Below are positions 44,424 to 55,238 of a stretch of DNA of 64,000 nt, piece by piece. Below the pieces are notes generated by a model. That model searched no databases, was not told the origin of the DNA, and was given only the letters and a program-made list of their open reading frames with translations. A program made the translations under genes and the position numbers. How positions within the stretch are numbered: position 1 is the first letter of the stretch; each line of letters opens with the position of its first letter. Source of the DNA: Eupeodes corollae (lineage: Eukaryota > Arthropoda > Insecta > Diptera > Syrphidae); NCBI RefSeq assembly GCF_945859685.1, contig NC_079149.1, positions 21,425,118 through 21,489,117 on the forward strand. Direction: 5' to 3'.

Positions 44424-45859
44424 TTTTTTTATTTTTTTTTCATTTTAAATAAAAGAAAAGAAAATGGAAAAAAGAAAGAAGAAAAAAAAACAAATAGTAG
44501 AAAATTAGTTTTGAAATTCTTTGACTCATCTTATTGAATTTTTGATAAAATTTTTAAAGGATAATTGTACGAGTCTTGTGAAGTGGCTCTAGAAGATGGA
44601 TGGACTCTTTTGTACAAACAAAACAATACTTTTTTCAGATACTACGATGTCCTGAATTTGAATCAAACCTTTAAATTTTTGTTTCGCAACTGATTTTTCA
44701 AAAATATGTTAAAGACAAACCAAAAAAGGGGGTTTAAAAGCTAATTTAAAACTCAACATATAACTTTAAAATAAATTGTGTGCTGATTTTGGAAAATATA
44801 AAGCTTTATTTTTAAATCAATTAATGTGTCACTTAGTTTCTGGAAATTATCATTAGTTAAGTCTTTATTTGACTAAGTTTGAAGTTTTGAGCAAACATAA
44901 AATTTAATACTTTCATAGTTTTGAAAAACACATTTCAAAATCAATTTTAAATCAGAACTTTGATTTGAACTATTTGTTTTAAAATACTCGTTTTCAACAT
45001 AACTTTTGAAAAACTTAATATAGTAGAATTGTTTTTACAACGGATTCGTTAAAAGAACAAAAATTACTTTCAATCTTTTTTGTCTTTTTCCGTTGAAAAG
45101 CATTTAAACATAAATGATTCGGCTTCTAACAACTTTTGAAGATATTTCAAAATTGGTTCGAAATAGTATAAGTATTTCAACATAATTTTGGAGAAAGGTA
45201 TTAAAGATTTAGAAAACTATCACAAATTTAATCGTAAAAGCTGCTTCATGAATTTAGATAGCTTCCAAGAAACTTTTGTATGTGTTTTTTTATTTTTGAA
45301 AGTAATATCTCAAAACTTGACGTGATAGAGTAATTTTGAAGTCGGATTTAAATTAAGGCTTTCAATACCATTTGAACAAGTGTTATTTTATTACGTGTAA
45401 CAAAACCTTTTCGAGCAATTTTATGTAGTTTATGATGACTTGTGATTTCATTAGCAGGGAAGTCTGAAACGATTCATAAAAAATGGCAAACCTCAGGAAA
45501 TATTTCGACAGCTTGGGGAGTCACTGGGTTTTTTACCAACAGAACTTTAGAAAATGTTCGAATTCCTCTTTTGTAATGTGATGCATTTTGAAGTTAGACG
45601 TGATACAGAAAGTGTTTTAAAAAAATTGAACAAATTTAATGATTGAATGTCAAAATGATTAAATGTCAAAATATTGAAATGACGAAATAATGCAATGTCA
45701 AAACACTGATGACTCAAACTGAGCAGCCCCAAAACTTCGTTGTAAACACTGTCTTAGGTCAAATATCAAAAAATGATGATCAGTTGTTATTGTGGATGGT
45801 AGGCATTTTAAAATGGGGAGAGAAAAAAATTTTATGAGCCGGTGAAACTTTACAAGTAA
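44424..45859. other. AT-rich intronic DNA with a short degenerate tandem repeat
   Basis: No upstream exon of the transporter was recognised. At about 45640-45710 a roughly 14- to 18-bp degenerate unit (ATGTCAAAATGATTAA-like) recurs about four times. Confidence 0.45.
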
Positions 45860-48200
45860 ATATAACCTCAAACAGAGTAGAAGGCTGCAAGGACGTAAGT
45901 GGAAACATCAAAGTGGAAACACATAAATAGTGAAGATATAGAAGGACCAATTCTGCAGAATGTATAACAACGGTGACGAACCAAAACACGGTATCAGGAT
46001 GATTTATTTAATATACACGACGAAAATCAACAATACCGTCTTTCCGACACAGACGAAGTAAAGATTGCCATATCTAACAAAGCCGATGGAGAAGATGGCT
46101 TAAATGTTGAGCTTTTTGAAGTGGCTGGAAATAATTTGGTTAGGTGCATTCACCAACTTATCTGCCAAATATGGTGGGAAGAAAGCATGCCCAAATAATA
46201 GAACCTCAATATAGTTTACCCTTTACTCAAACATTTAGAGTCTCTAAACTGCGCTCCTTAACAGCGCTTACAAAATCTTCTCTGATGTCATATGTGAACA
46301 TATAAAGCCCATAATCGATCAAATATTCACATAACGGAAGATCATGAAAAAATCCAATAACATCAAATCGACACCCACTATTTCTTCGTTGATATCAAGG
46401 CCGCATATGACAGCATCTACAGGGACGAGCTGTATAAAGCCTTCTCAAGTCTTGGCATCCCTGCCAAACTTGTCCGTTTGTTTAGGATGACCATGGAGAA
46501 TTCACTTTGATCTCTAAAGGTTGGAAACAACTAAACATAACCATTCGATGTCAAAAAAGGCTATAGACAAGGTGAAGCGCTGTCATGTGATTTCTTTAAC
46601 ATCGTCCTTAGAAGAACAGTGCAGAGCTCTCACATCAACAATAGAAGCACTAGCTTTCAAAAGTCTGTCCAATTGGTAGTAAAGCCTTTTCTCAACCTCA
46701 TCATCACCCGTCCTGTTGTAAGGTACAAAAGCATCACCTATGATAAAAAAGGATGGAAGCATCTTGGTTTGTTTCGACACAAAAGATATCCGCGTATGCA
46801 TAGAAGTTGAGCGAAGGAGAAGATGGAACCACGAGCTCTACGGCTATAGCCAGAAGAATAAAAGTCCAACAACTGAAATGGGTAGATCACGAATCCCCGC
46901 CCACAGGACAGCGCAAAAGAAGTGGTCCACCCAAGTGGTAACTGACTGGTACTTAACTTAAATTGTGGAACTGGAGACACCTAGCTAGGGATCGAGCTAG
47001 AGCTAGTAGCATCACTTTTTTTTTTAATTCATTTTTATTAATTCATTCTTAAACCTATCTTAAAGCTAGACAAAAATTCATAAATCTAGCCTAATTATCC
47101 ATAACTTACAACTAACTTAATGGTCCCATACGGACATTCTAAGTTAAACTATGACACAAGCTACTAATGATTTTCGGCCCTAAGATCTATTTTACTTTAA
47201 TTTAAATTTTATTTATTTTGTATTTATTAGAAAATTATAGTTTACTTAAAAACTACTTAAAATAAGGTCCTTAATATAAAACTTAAAGCTAAGTTAAACT
47301 ACCTATAAACTACTTAAAACTAGAACAACCACAGCCGCAAATCTAACGTTTTTTTTATATTTTATTGTCTTTTTTATGTTTTTTTTACTTTTTTTTATTT
47401 TTTGTTTATATTCCATGTTTTCTTTTTGTTTTTTAAATTTTATTTTTTTTGTATTTTTTTTGTGCCACCATACCTATTCTACCTAAAACTTAACCCTTAA
47501 ACTATAAAACAAGTATGTAAGCCGGCCAAGGCTTAAAACCCCATCCCGACTACCCACTATCAAGTGCCGATTGAAGCCACCAAAACTGGTTCTCCTGCTT
47601 CACTCTATCAATTCGGTCCTGTTCGGACACAACCCTACTGAACCGAAGGAGCTCTGCTCCACCTTGTGCCATTACGTCCCGATTGTACGGGAGTCGCCTA
47701 TCCACGGTTCTTCGTCTGACGTGGTAGATTAACGGAACTGCCAATCTATCCTGTATCAGACCGCATTTGTCTAAAAAGAGGAATGCCTCTGGTGGAATGA
47801 AGCCGTTCAAGCGTGCACTTTCAAAATACTCGTTGTTCGGATAGAATGACCCGAAAATTAAATTGTTGGTCGAAGACATAGCTCTTGCAATGTGACCTCG
47901 AACGAGTTTTATCACGAAATTGTCAATTCTGTTGATTCGAGCTGATTGAGGACCTCGTTGGAAAAGTAATGCACATAAGAAGATTCGGCTGTTCGATATA
48001 AGCCGGTACAGCGTCGTGAACACTGCCGCTCGAACACCCGAAATTCTACATCAGGGAAGGGGCAACGTTGAACCACACAGGACAACCATAAACGATCATT
48101 GGCCGTATGAGGGCCATGAAGCAAATTACCTTCACTCTGGGCGAAGGCTCCTCTGGCCCTGGTCAGAGCAAATAGCATCACCCTAAGTAGGAAAGTAAGG
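45860..48200 (+). pseudogene. family B retrotransposon, oldest copy, interrupted by a family J insertion
   Basis: Diverged sequence in the family B order: QYRLSDTDEVKIAISNKADG, EDGLNVELFEVAGNNLVRCI and HQLICQIWWEESMPK, motif A (YFFVDIKAAYDSIYRDELYK), LGIPAKLVRLFRMTMENS, KKGYRQGEALSCDFFNIVLR, then the C-terminal segment (EGEDGTTSSTAIARRIK-like) up to 47015. The remaining 3' end, CCTAAGTAGGAAAGTAAGG, a mutated (TAAG)n tail, follows at 48182-48200 after an 1157-bp insertion. The YADD block is deleted. Many stops. Confidence 0.8.
47016..48172 (-). mobile_element. family J non-LTR retrotransposon, 5'-truncated, nested insertion with 9-bp target duplication
   Basis: The plus strand begins with a T run at 47016 (the poly(A) tail of a minus-strand insertion), followed by about 530 bp of 3' UTR. 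The coding region then reads down from 48172: TRARGAFAQ, RNA-like thumb sequence FRVFERQCSRRCTGLYRTAE, and the C-terminal end at 47550-47990 (NRIDNFVIKLVRGHIARAMS; FGSFYPNNEYFESARLNGFI; HVRRRTVDRRLPYNRDVMAQ; QFWWLQSALDSG). TAGCATCAC is duplicated at 47007-47015 and 48173-48181. It split the older family B copy. Compared with the copy at 9175, an internal deletion removes sequence near 48140. Confidence 0.88.
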
Positions 48201-48508
48201 TCAACATGATTACGGTTGACTAATTGTCTAATGCACAGTGGAAAATATTGTACAGAATTAACATCGACCTAATTTTTCAAGTGGCCTCAAAGAAAAAGGT
48301 CTCAAGGTGTTTAATCAAAAGATTTCGGTGACTAATTTTAATTATTTCTTCGAGTAAAAACATTGCTCGTAGGTCCATCTTATTGAAAATAAACGTTATT
48401 CACTCCAATATCTTAATTCTGGCCCTTAAAAAATTAATAGTTGAAACTGCGTAGGTCAATACATTCAATGTAACAGCTGTCCCATTATCATAAATTAAGT
48501 AAAATAAA
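48201..48508. other. AT-rich DNA, nothing recognised
   Basis: No coding or repeat signature was recognised. Confidence 0.4.
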
Positions 48509-48924
48509 TTGGGTGGCGCAACAATCCAATGAGAACTAGAGCCTAGTGACTTACAACTCCCAATCATTCCTGGGTGCAAATACTGATGTCAGGGATGAAG
48601 AAGATCTACAGTTTTTAAGCCGAATCCGAACGGAAAATTTGAGAAAGCACTTTTTGTGACAAGAATTTCTCTTGGAGAATTTGTCAATTCCTCGTAAGAG
48701 GCAGTACCTGTGAAAAAAAAACGTTAGATGGCACTGGCAGGGATTGAACCCAAGATCTCTGGCACTTTTTTTTAAATTTATTTTTATTAATTTCATCTCA
48801 AAACTATCTTAAACCTAGACAAAAGTTCAAAAAACTTACAACTATGTGTAATACGGACACTCTTTCTTTCGGCCCTAAGGTCTATGTTACATTTCAACGC
48901 ACTTACCATCATCCCACGGGTACT
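48509..48924 (-). mobile_element. SINE copy split by a family J 3' fragment
   Basis: Reading down from 48924: AGTACCCGTGGGATGATGG and TAAGTGCGTTGAAATG (head), then a 120-bp foreign block at 48766-48885, then TGCCAGAGATCTTGGGTTC (B-box region, GGTTCAATCCC) and the body to the 3' end GTTGCGCCACCCAATTTATT at about 48509. It matches 14813-15113 in order. Confidence 0.78.
48766..48885 (-). mobile_element. family J 3'-end fragment inside a SINE
   Basis: The plus strand starts with a T run followed by AAATTTATTTTTATTAATTT, ACTATCTTAAACCTAGACAA, then TTTCGGCCCTAAGGTCTATG. It matches the 3' UTR of the family J insertion at 47016-47190, with a short internal deletion. A very short, 5'-truncated insertion is the simplest reading. 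A clear duplication was not found. Confidence 0.7.
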
Positions 48925-49059
48925 ACCATCAGGATCATTCATTCCATTTTAAATATAGAGTGTTTTTTAAGTGTCATATAAAGTAAAGTGAAAGCTGCCA
49001 AAATATCAAATGGTAAAAAATGACAGCTTGAAAAGTGACAGCTGCCAAAATTTTGGAAA

Positions 49060-49290
49060 TTCCGTCCGTTTATCCCCGCTCCTACAGCTTAACCCATTGG
49101 ATCGTTTGAGTTCAAACTTTGAAATTAAGATTTAAAGCTTATTTGCTAAGCTAAAATGACAGTAGGCCAAGGCTACTTGCTTACAAGGCTCGTAAGCAAA
49201 ATCGAATATTCGAATCTACTCAAAAACGGACCTATAGATTTTATTTTAATTTTTCCTAAATTGTTTTCTTAACTTGTTGAACTTTTAAAA
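49060..49290. repeat. second AT-rich repeat family ('family K') copy
   Basis: TTCCGTCCGTTTATCCCCGC, CCTACAGCTTAACCCATTGG and GTTTGAGTTCAAACTTTGAA, followed by AATATTCGAATCTACTCAAA, correspond to 20267-20470 with moderate divergence. It lies immediately before the head of a family H copy. Confidence 0.5.
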
Positions 49291-49295
49291 ACTAG

Positions 49296-50534
49296 TTTTT
49301 TTAACTTCCCATGGGAAGTTATTGTAATGGGTCCGATTTGTGGTATTAAAAACTTTGACATTTCTCGACGTTTCAAGGTCCCTAAGTTCGAAATAAAAGA
49401 TTTTTAGAAAGATGTCTGTGCGTGCGTGTATGAGTACGTTCGTACGGTTGTACGTCCGTACGTTCGCGACATTTTTTCGTCGTCCATAGCTCAAGAAGAG
49501 ATATCGATTTCAAATAAATTTTGTTATATAGATCATAGTGCACAAAGATGCAGAAAGGGTTCTCAAGAGTATTGCGTTTGTAGTTTTTTTTACCATAGCA
49601 GTTTGAAAAAAAGGTGCAAATTTTGGTTAACCCTAAATATCTTACGAACCAAAAACGCTAGTGACTTGAATTAAATTTTATATAATAAACTGTAACGTGG
49701 TACCAAACAAGTATATTTTTTGGAAAAACTCAACTTAACGGTTTTTTTTATAAATCAAAAAATCTTAAAAAAAAAATTTGTCACCTCCAAAATTTTACGA
49801 CTAAAATATGATTTCATCTTCAAAACAATTTTGTGCAACGGAGAATAATGTTTTTGAAATGTGATAAAATTTTGAGAAAAATCGAATTTACATTTTTTTT
49901 ATAAAAAATAAAAATCTAAAAAAACATTACTCAAAGTTGGTAAAAATTGAATATCGATTCAAATATCTTTTCAAAAACTTGAAATTTAGGCTTCAAGCTT
50001 ATTTTATCTTATAAGAAATATTGTTTTTAACATTCTGAAAAATGTTGAGAAAAATCGAATCGACAGTTTTTTTTACAAAAAATAAAAACCTAAAAAAAAA
50101 TTAATAAAAGTTGGTAAAAATTGATTTTCGACTCAAATATCTTTTCAAAACTTTGAGATATTGCCTTTAATTTACTTTAATCTTTCAAAAAATATTGTTG
50201 TTAACATGCAGTAAAATTTTGAAAAAAATCGAATTGACAGTTTTTTTTACCAAAAATAAAACTCTAGAAAAAAAAAAACAATATTAAAACTTGGTCAAAA
50301 TTTACTTTCGACTCAAATAGCTTTTTAAAAATTAAAAATATTAGCTTCAAACTTATTTTATTTCACAGAAAATATTGTTTTCGATATTCAGTAATTTTTA
50401 TATAAAAATCAAACAGTCCGTTTTTTCATAAAACATAAAATCTACAAAAAATAGACAAACATTTAAGCGAGACAAATTGACAGACGGGATGGGAAGTTAT
50501 CAGTGTGGGTCGCATCCCAGCCTCTTTTTTTTTT
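49296..50534 (+). repeat. family H repeat, complete plus copy
   Basis: The clearest full copy. The head TTAACTTCCCATGGGAAGTT is an almost perfect palindrome (49301-49320). Next are the GACATTTCTCGACGTTTCAA block, the ACGT-rich block (49421-49470), CGTCCATAGCTCAAGAAGAG, GCAGAAAGGGTTCTCAAGAG, TATCTTACGAACCAAAAACG and TTTTACGACTAAAATATGAT. About three tandem units of roughly 174 bp begin near 49867, 50040 and 50215, each carrying GTTGGTAAAAATTGA and a TCAAATA-type block. The tail is GACGGGATGGGAAGTTATCA and GTCGCATCCCAGCCTC plus a T run. GGGATG and CATCCC can pair as a terminal hairpin. No protein-coding capacity was seen. Confidence 0.85.
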
Positions 50535-52474
50535 AAATTCGATATTGCAAAAACACTTCTAAGCTTTTCAACGAAATTTGAAAAGAAAACGTTTATTTGG
50601 AGGTATTAATTAAATTTTATTCCGAAAATATTAAAACAAAAATTAAAATTTTTCATTTAAAAAACTTATTTAAAATAACCGAACTAACTATTTTCGAAAA
50701 GAAACCATTAAATTTAGATTTTTTTTAAGTTTTAAAACATTTACATTTTGAAAATATTATTATTTTGGAAGTATATCTTGGTAAAGTTTTTTATTATTCG
50801 CTTTAGATAGAGGAGAAAATTCGTGTGTTTTTGTAATCCTAGTTAAAATTTTTAAAAACAATTTAGAGAAGGTTTTTAATTTGAAATTCTTCGTCAAAAT
50901 TTCGTTTTTAAGTGATTCCTTGCTATACCCTAAAAACCTATTCTTCTATCTCTTTGCGTTCTTTATTATTATAAGTGGTATACTTACCGTTAAGCATAAA
51001 AATGATGTTCCTCCAAGTCTAATGTCCCTATAATTGAATTCCTAATCCAATTCCACGACTATGCCTATTTGCATTAAAACAATAAGCTTATTTTCAGCAT
51101 CATGAGTGCTGAAAATTTTAGATCAAGAAAGATTTAAACATCCAAATTCAGACTTAGACCTTGAGAATCATTTTGTGTGTTATGTATGTACATATGTATG
51201 TATGAAGGTTTGTTTGATTCTCATCTCATGGTTGAAGGACGCACAAGTTGATGAAATTCAAAGCGTGATTTCTATTTTCCCTCTGTTTGCCGTTATGATG
51301 TATTTGATATGAATTTATAACGCGTTTTGGTTGGATAAATTCATTTCTAATATTCTCTTTCCATGCAACTAAACTTATGCTTTGATATTCAGATCCAAAA
51401 GTCGCTGTAGGATAACATCTGTCAAAATCGGGACAAACAACTATATAGGCTCTTTAAATAAAGGGACATAGGGAATGAGGTTTGTCCTAATCGGAAACAA
51501 CACTGCGAAGGGAATTTAAATGAATTTTTGTTGGTGCCTCTTTATGTGCGTTTGGAATTTTCAAAATCTGTTTCTATTCTGAGATTTTTTTAAGATGACA
51601 AATGAGTGGAGATTCAAAGCTGGCAGAATGAATAATTAAAAGAAATCACTCATGATATTTTCTTTATTATATTTGCCTCCTTTTAATGTGACAAAGGACC
51701 TCATCAAAATGGAAGATGAACGGTAGTTATTTTGATTTACTAAAATATGCTTCGGGCAGTGAGTAATTTTAATATTTTGCTCGTATTTCGAAAGTTTGTT
51801 AATATTTTTTCTTTCTTATTGTTTACGAGTGTAAAAAAAAGAAGAAAAAGACAAACAAACATTAAATTGTATTTTATGTCTCCAAAGAAGATGACGATAC
51901 CTATCTTTGATTTATGAAGTTTTGTATTTGTGTAAACTTTTCTTTATAAATTCATGAGACATCGGAGAAAAAATATCGTAATCGAATTTTTAATGTTAAT
52001 GGAATTTTCGTAAATTGTTTTCGTTAGGAAAATAATAATAAATTTTGTTACCGACCTAAGTGATTGGCTTAAGACAAAAATATGTTAACAGGATATACTG
52101 TAAAATTAATAAAACATAAATATAGTAAATTTATTGACATAAATGGGAGTTTCGTAGAGGGGTTTTTGGAGCAAAGACAACCGTTTCAGAGTATTAATGT
52201 GTTAATGTTGGATCATTCATTTCGTGGTTTCAGGTTGATAGCTCCTTAGATTTCATGACTGTCGTAATCGATCAGAACTACAAAGGCAATTGGTTACGTA
52301 AGGTCTTGGCATTATCATTATACTTGCTCATACAAAATGTCACTGCTCCATGTGCAAGTTTAGTTGGTGGCGGTTATATTTAATTCGTAGCGACATTGTT
52401 GAATAAGTGTTTTTTACCTTTACTTTTGAAACCGTAGTCATTTAATCCCTGTAGACATTTATGTATTTGACCCT
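50535..52474. other. AT-rich DNA, no gene recognised
   Basis: No exon or transposon protein was recognised. A short TATG-type simple repeat is present near 51181-51205. Confidence 0.45.
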
Positions 52475-55238
52475 ACTTACTTACTTACTTAAGGTGACGC
52501 TACAATCCGGGGTGGACCTGGGCCTCAACCAACAAGCGTCTCCAGTCAGCTCGGTCCCTAGCTAGCTGTCTCCAGTTTCACACAACAAGTTGGTTGAGGT
52601 CCTCTCCCACCTGGGTGCGCCACCTGAGTCGCGGTCTTCCTCTACTGCGCCGTCCCTCGGGATTGGATTCGAAGACCTTCCGGGCTCGAGCGTTGATGTC
52701 CATCCGCTCTACATGACCTAGCCATCTAAGCCGTTGGACTTTGATTCTGCTAACTAGGTCAGTGTCGCTGTACAGCCCGTACAGTTCGTCGTTATATCTT
52801 CTCCCGCGAAGAATTTTTCTCTCGAAGCATCCTAAGACGCTCTCATCTTTCTTTGACAGGGTACAGGCCTCAGCGCCATAAATGAGAACCGGGATGATGA
52901 GTGTCTTATAGATGGTGATTTTACATGCTCGGGAGAGGACTTTACTTCTCAATTGCCTTCTAAGTCCAAAGAAGCAGCGATTTGCAAGAGTTATTCTTCG
53001 TTTGATTTCAGCGCTGTCTGCATTAATAGCGGTGCCTAGGTAGACAAAGAGCAGCGTGCATTCTCCATCGTCATTCTGCACAAACGGATAAGTTTGACAG
53101 GGATGCCAAAATTAGACATTGCACTTAAGAGCTCTTATCTATAGATGCTGTCATACGCGGCTTTGAAATCGATAAAGAGATGGTGGGTATCGATTTGAAG
53201 CTCCTGGGTTTTTTCCAAGATCTGCCGTAGTGTGAATATTTGGTCGATAGTGGACTTTCCTGGTCTGAAGCCACACTAATAAGGACCAATCAGGTTGTTG
53301 ACGAATGGCTTCAGACGTTCACATAATACGGCAGAGAGGATCTTATACGCAATGTTAAGGAGACTGATGCCTGTGTAGTTGGCGCAGTTTAGAGGGTCTC
53401 CTTTCTTATGTATCGGGCACACTATGCTGAGATTCCACTCATCGGGCATGCTTTCTTCCGACCATATTTTGCAGATGAGTTGGTGCATGCTCCCTACCAA
53501 GTCATCGCCTGCTGCTTTGAATAGTTCGGCAGGGATGCCATCAGCTCCAGCAGCTTTGTTTGACTTAAGTTTAGATATAGCTCTCTTCACATCGTCAAGG
53601 TCGGGTAGGCGGAATTGTTGATCTGCGTTGCCGAGGTTGAGTGCTTCTATCTCCCTTACAGCGGAATTCGGTTCGTTATCGCCGTCTTTACAGGCTTCGG
53701 TTCGTGGCTGGTAACCTTGGGAGGTTTTTTTTTACCTTTTGGTAAAATTTACGAACCTCATTCCTGTTGTGACTTCCCTCTATCTCCTCGATCGCGCGCT
53801 TCTCATGCTCTCTTATTTTCCATCTAAGAAGCCGGTGCTCCTCTCTCCTCTTCTGCTCGTAGAGCTCGCGAGCAGCTCTAATCCTTTTGTGCAGCACTGT
53901 TTTGAATGCCTCTTGTTTCGTTGCCGGCATTCGTCGTCAAACCAGGGGTTTCGCTGTGGTGGCCGTGCGAAACCTAGCACTTCAGAGGCGGCATCTCTGA
54001 TGGCTGCAAGGCAATGTTGCCACTGGTTTTCAATGCTTAACGCAGGAGGCATAGGACTCCTTAAAAAGTTATTAGAGACTCGATCGGAAAAGGACATGGC
54101 AGTCTCTTGCGATTGTAGCCGTCTTACGTCGAATCTTCTCACAGTACTTCCTTGTTTTGGCTTGGATCCGGATATCCGTAGCCGTCCCTTGGCTACAACG
54201 AGGTAGTGGTCCGAGTCAATGTTGGCCTCTTGGAATCTTCGGATATCCTGGATACTGGAGAAGTGTCGTGCGTCGATCGCAATGTGGTCAATCTGGTTGA
54301 CGGTTGATTGAACAGCAGATTTCCATGTCCCCTTTGTTTATATTAAGATGCGTGAACTACGTACTAGCTACCAGAACGTCTCGCCCCGCAGCGAAATCGA
54401 CCAGCCTGAATCCGTTGTCGGAGGTAGTGTCGTGCAGGCTGTATCTCCCGATTATGCCACCAAAGATGTCTTCTCTTCCTAGCTTGGCATTAAAATCTCC
54501 TAAGACAATTTTAATGTCATAGCCAGGGCACTGCTCATATGTCTTGTCCAAGAGCTCGAAGAATATGTCTTTGGTGTCTTCATCTTTCTCTTCTGTTGGG
54601 GCATGCGCGCATATTAGGCTTATGTTGGCGACTTTAGCCTTGATGCGGATTGTTGTGATGCGCTCGCTCACACTGTTGAATTTCAAGACTTTTTGCCTGA
54701 GCCTAGTTCCAACAACAAATCCACACCCAAATAGACGCTGTCTTTGTTCTCGGTAGCAGTCGCCGTAGTAGATATCGCAGTCTTTTAGTTTGCGTTTGCC
54801 CGGTCCATCCCATCGCACTTCTTGATTGGCTATAATATCTGCCTTGCAGCAGTTTAGGGCTTCCGCTAATTGTTCGGCTGCACGTGGTCTGTTAAGGGAC
54901 CTAACATTCCAAGTACATATCCGAAGTTCCTTGTCCTTTTTCGGTTGCGTGGGTTGTCAACAGTGAATCCGTCCATATCCGAGGCTTCTTGGTGCTTCGA
55001 AACTTAAGGTATTTTTTACGTGGCCAGGAAGTCACCCCGACGGCACAACCCCCAACCTGGAGGGCCAGATCCTTAGTATAATTCCAAGGAAGGGGAGCCG
55101 GATAAACCGCTCCTTACAGGCCTGGGCTCCGAATATGTCGAAGAAGCCCTATATGGTGTTCACTAATTAGTTCAACCTTACTGGAACTGTAAACGCCACC
55201 GTTGATTCCATCTCGAGACGAATGTCCGCTGCCGCATT
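52475..55238 (-). mobile_element. family B non-LTR retrotransposon, longest copy, catalytic RT block deleted
   Basis: Reading down from 55238: 5' leader, then the best endonuclease in the window (54357-54818: CDIYYGDCYREQRQRLFGCG, TIRIKAKVANISLICAHAPT, KIVLGDFNAKLGREDI with the G-D-F-N-A motif, and SLHDTTSDNGFRLVDFA). Next: NIDSDHYLVVAKGRL, the linker (TRARELYEQKRREEHR-like), and the RT start (ISKLKSNKAAGADGIPAELF; LNIAYKILSAVLCERLKPFV). At about 53050 CRMQNDDGECTLL joins directly to FVYLGTAINADSAEIK, deleting the YADD region that the copy at 38515 keeps. The C-terminal end is complete (GRRSRGRPRLRWRTQVGEDL). The tail is (TTAC)n at 52475-52490 on the plus strand. Inactive. Confidence 0.92.
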
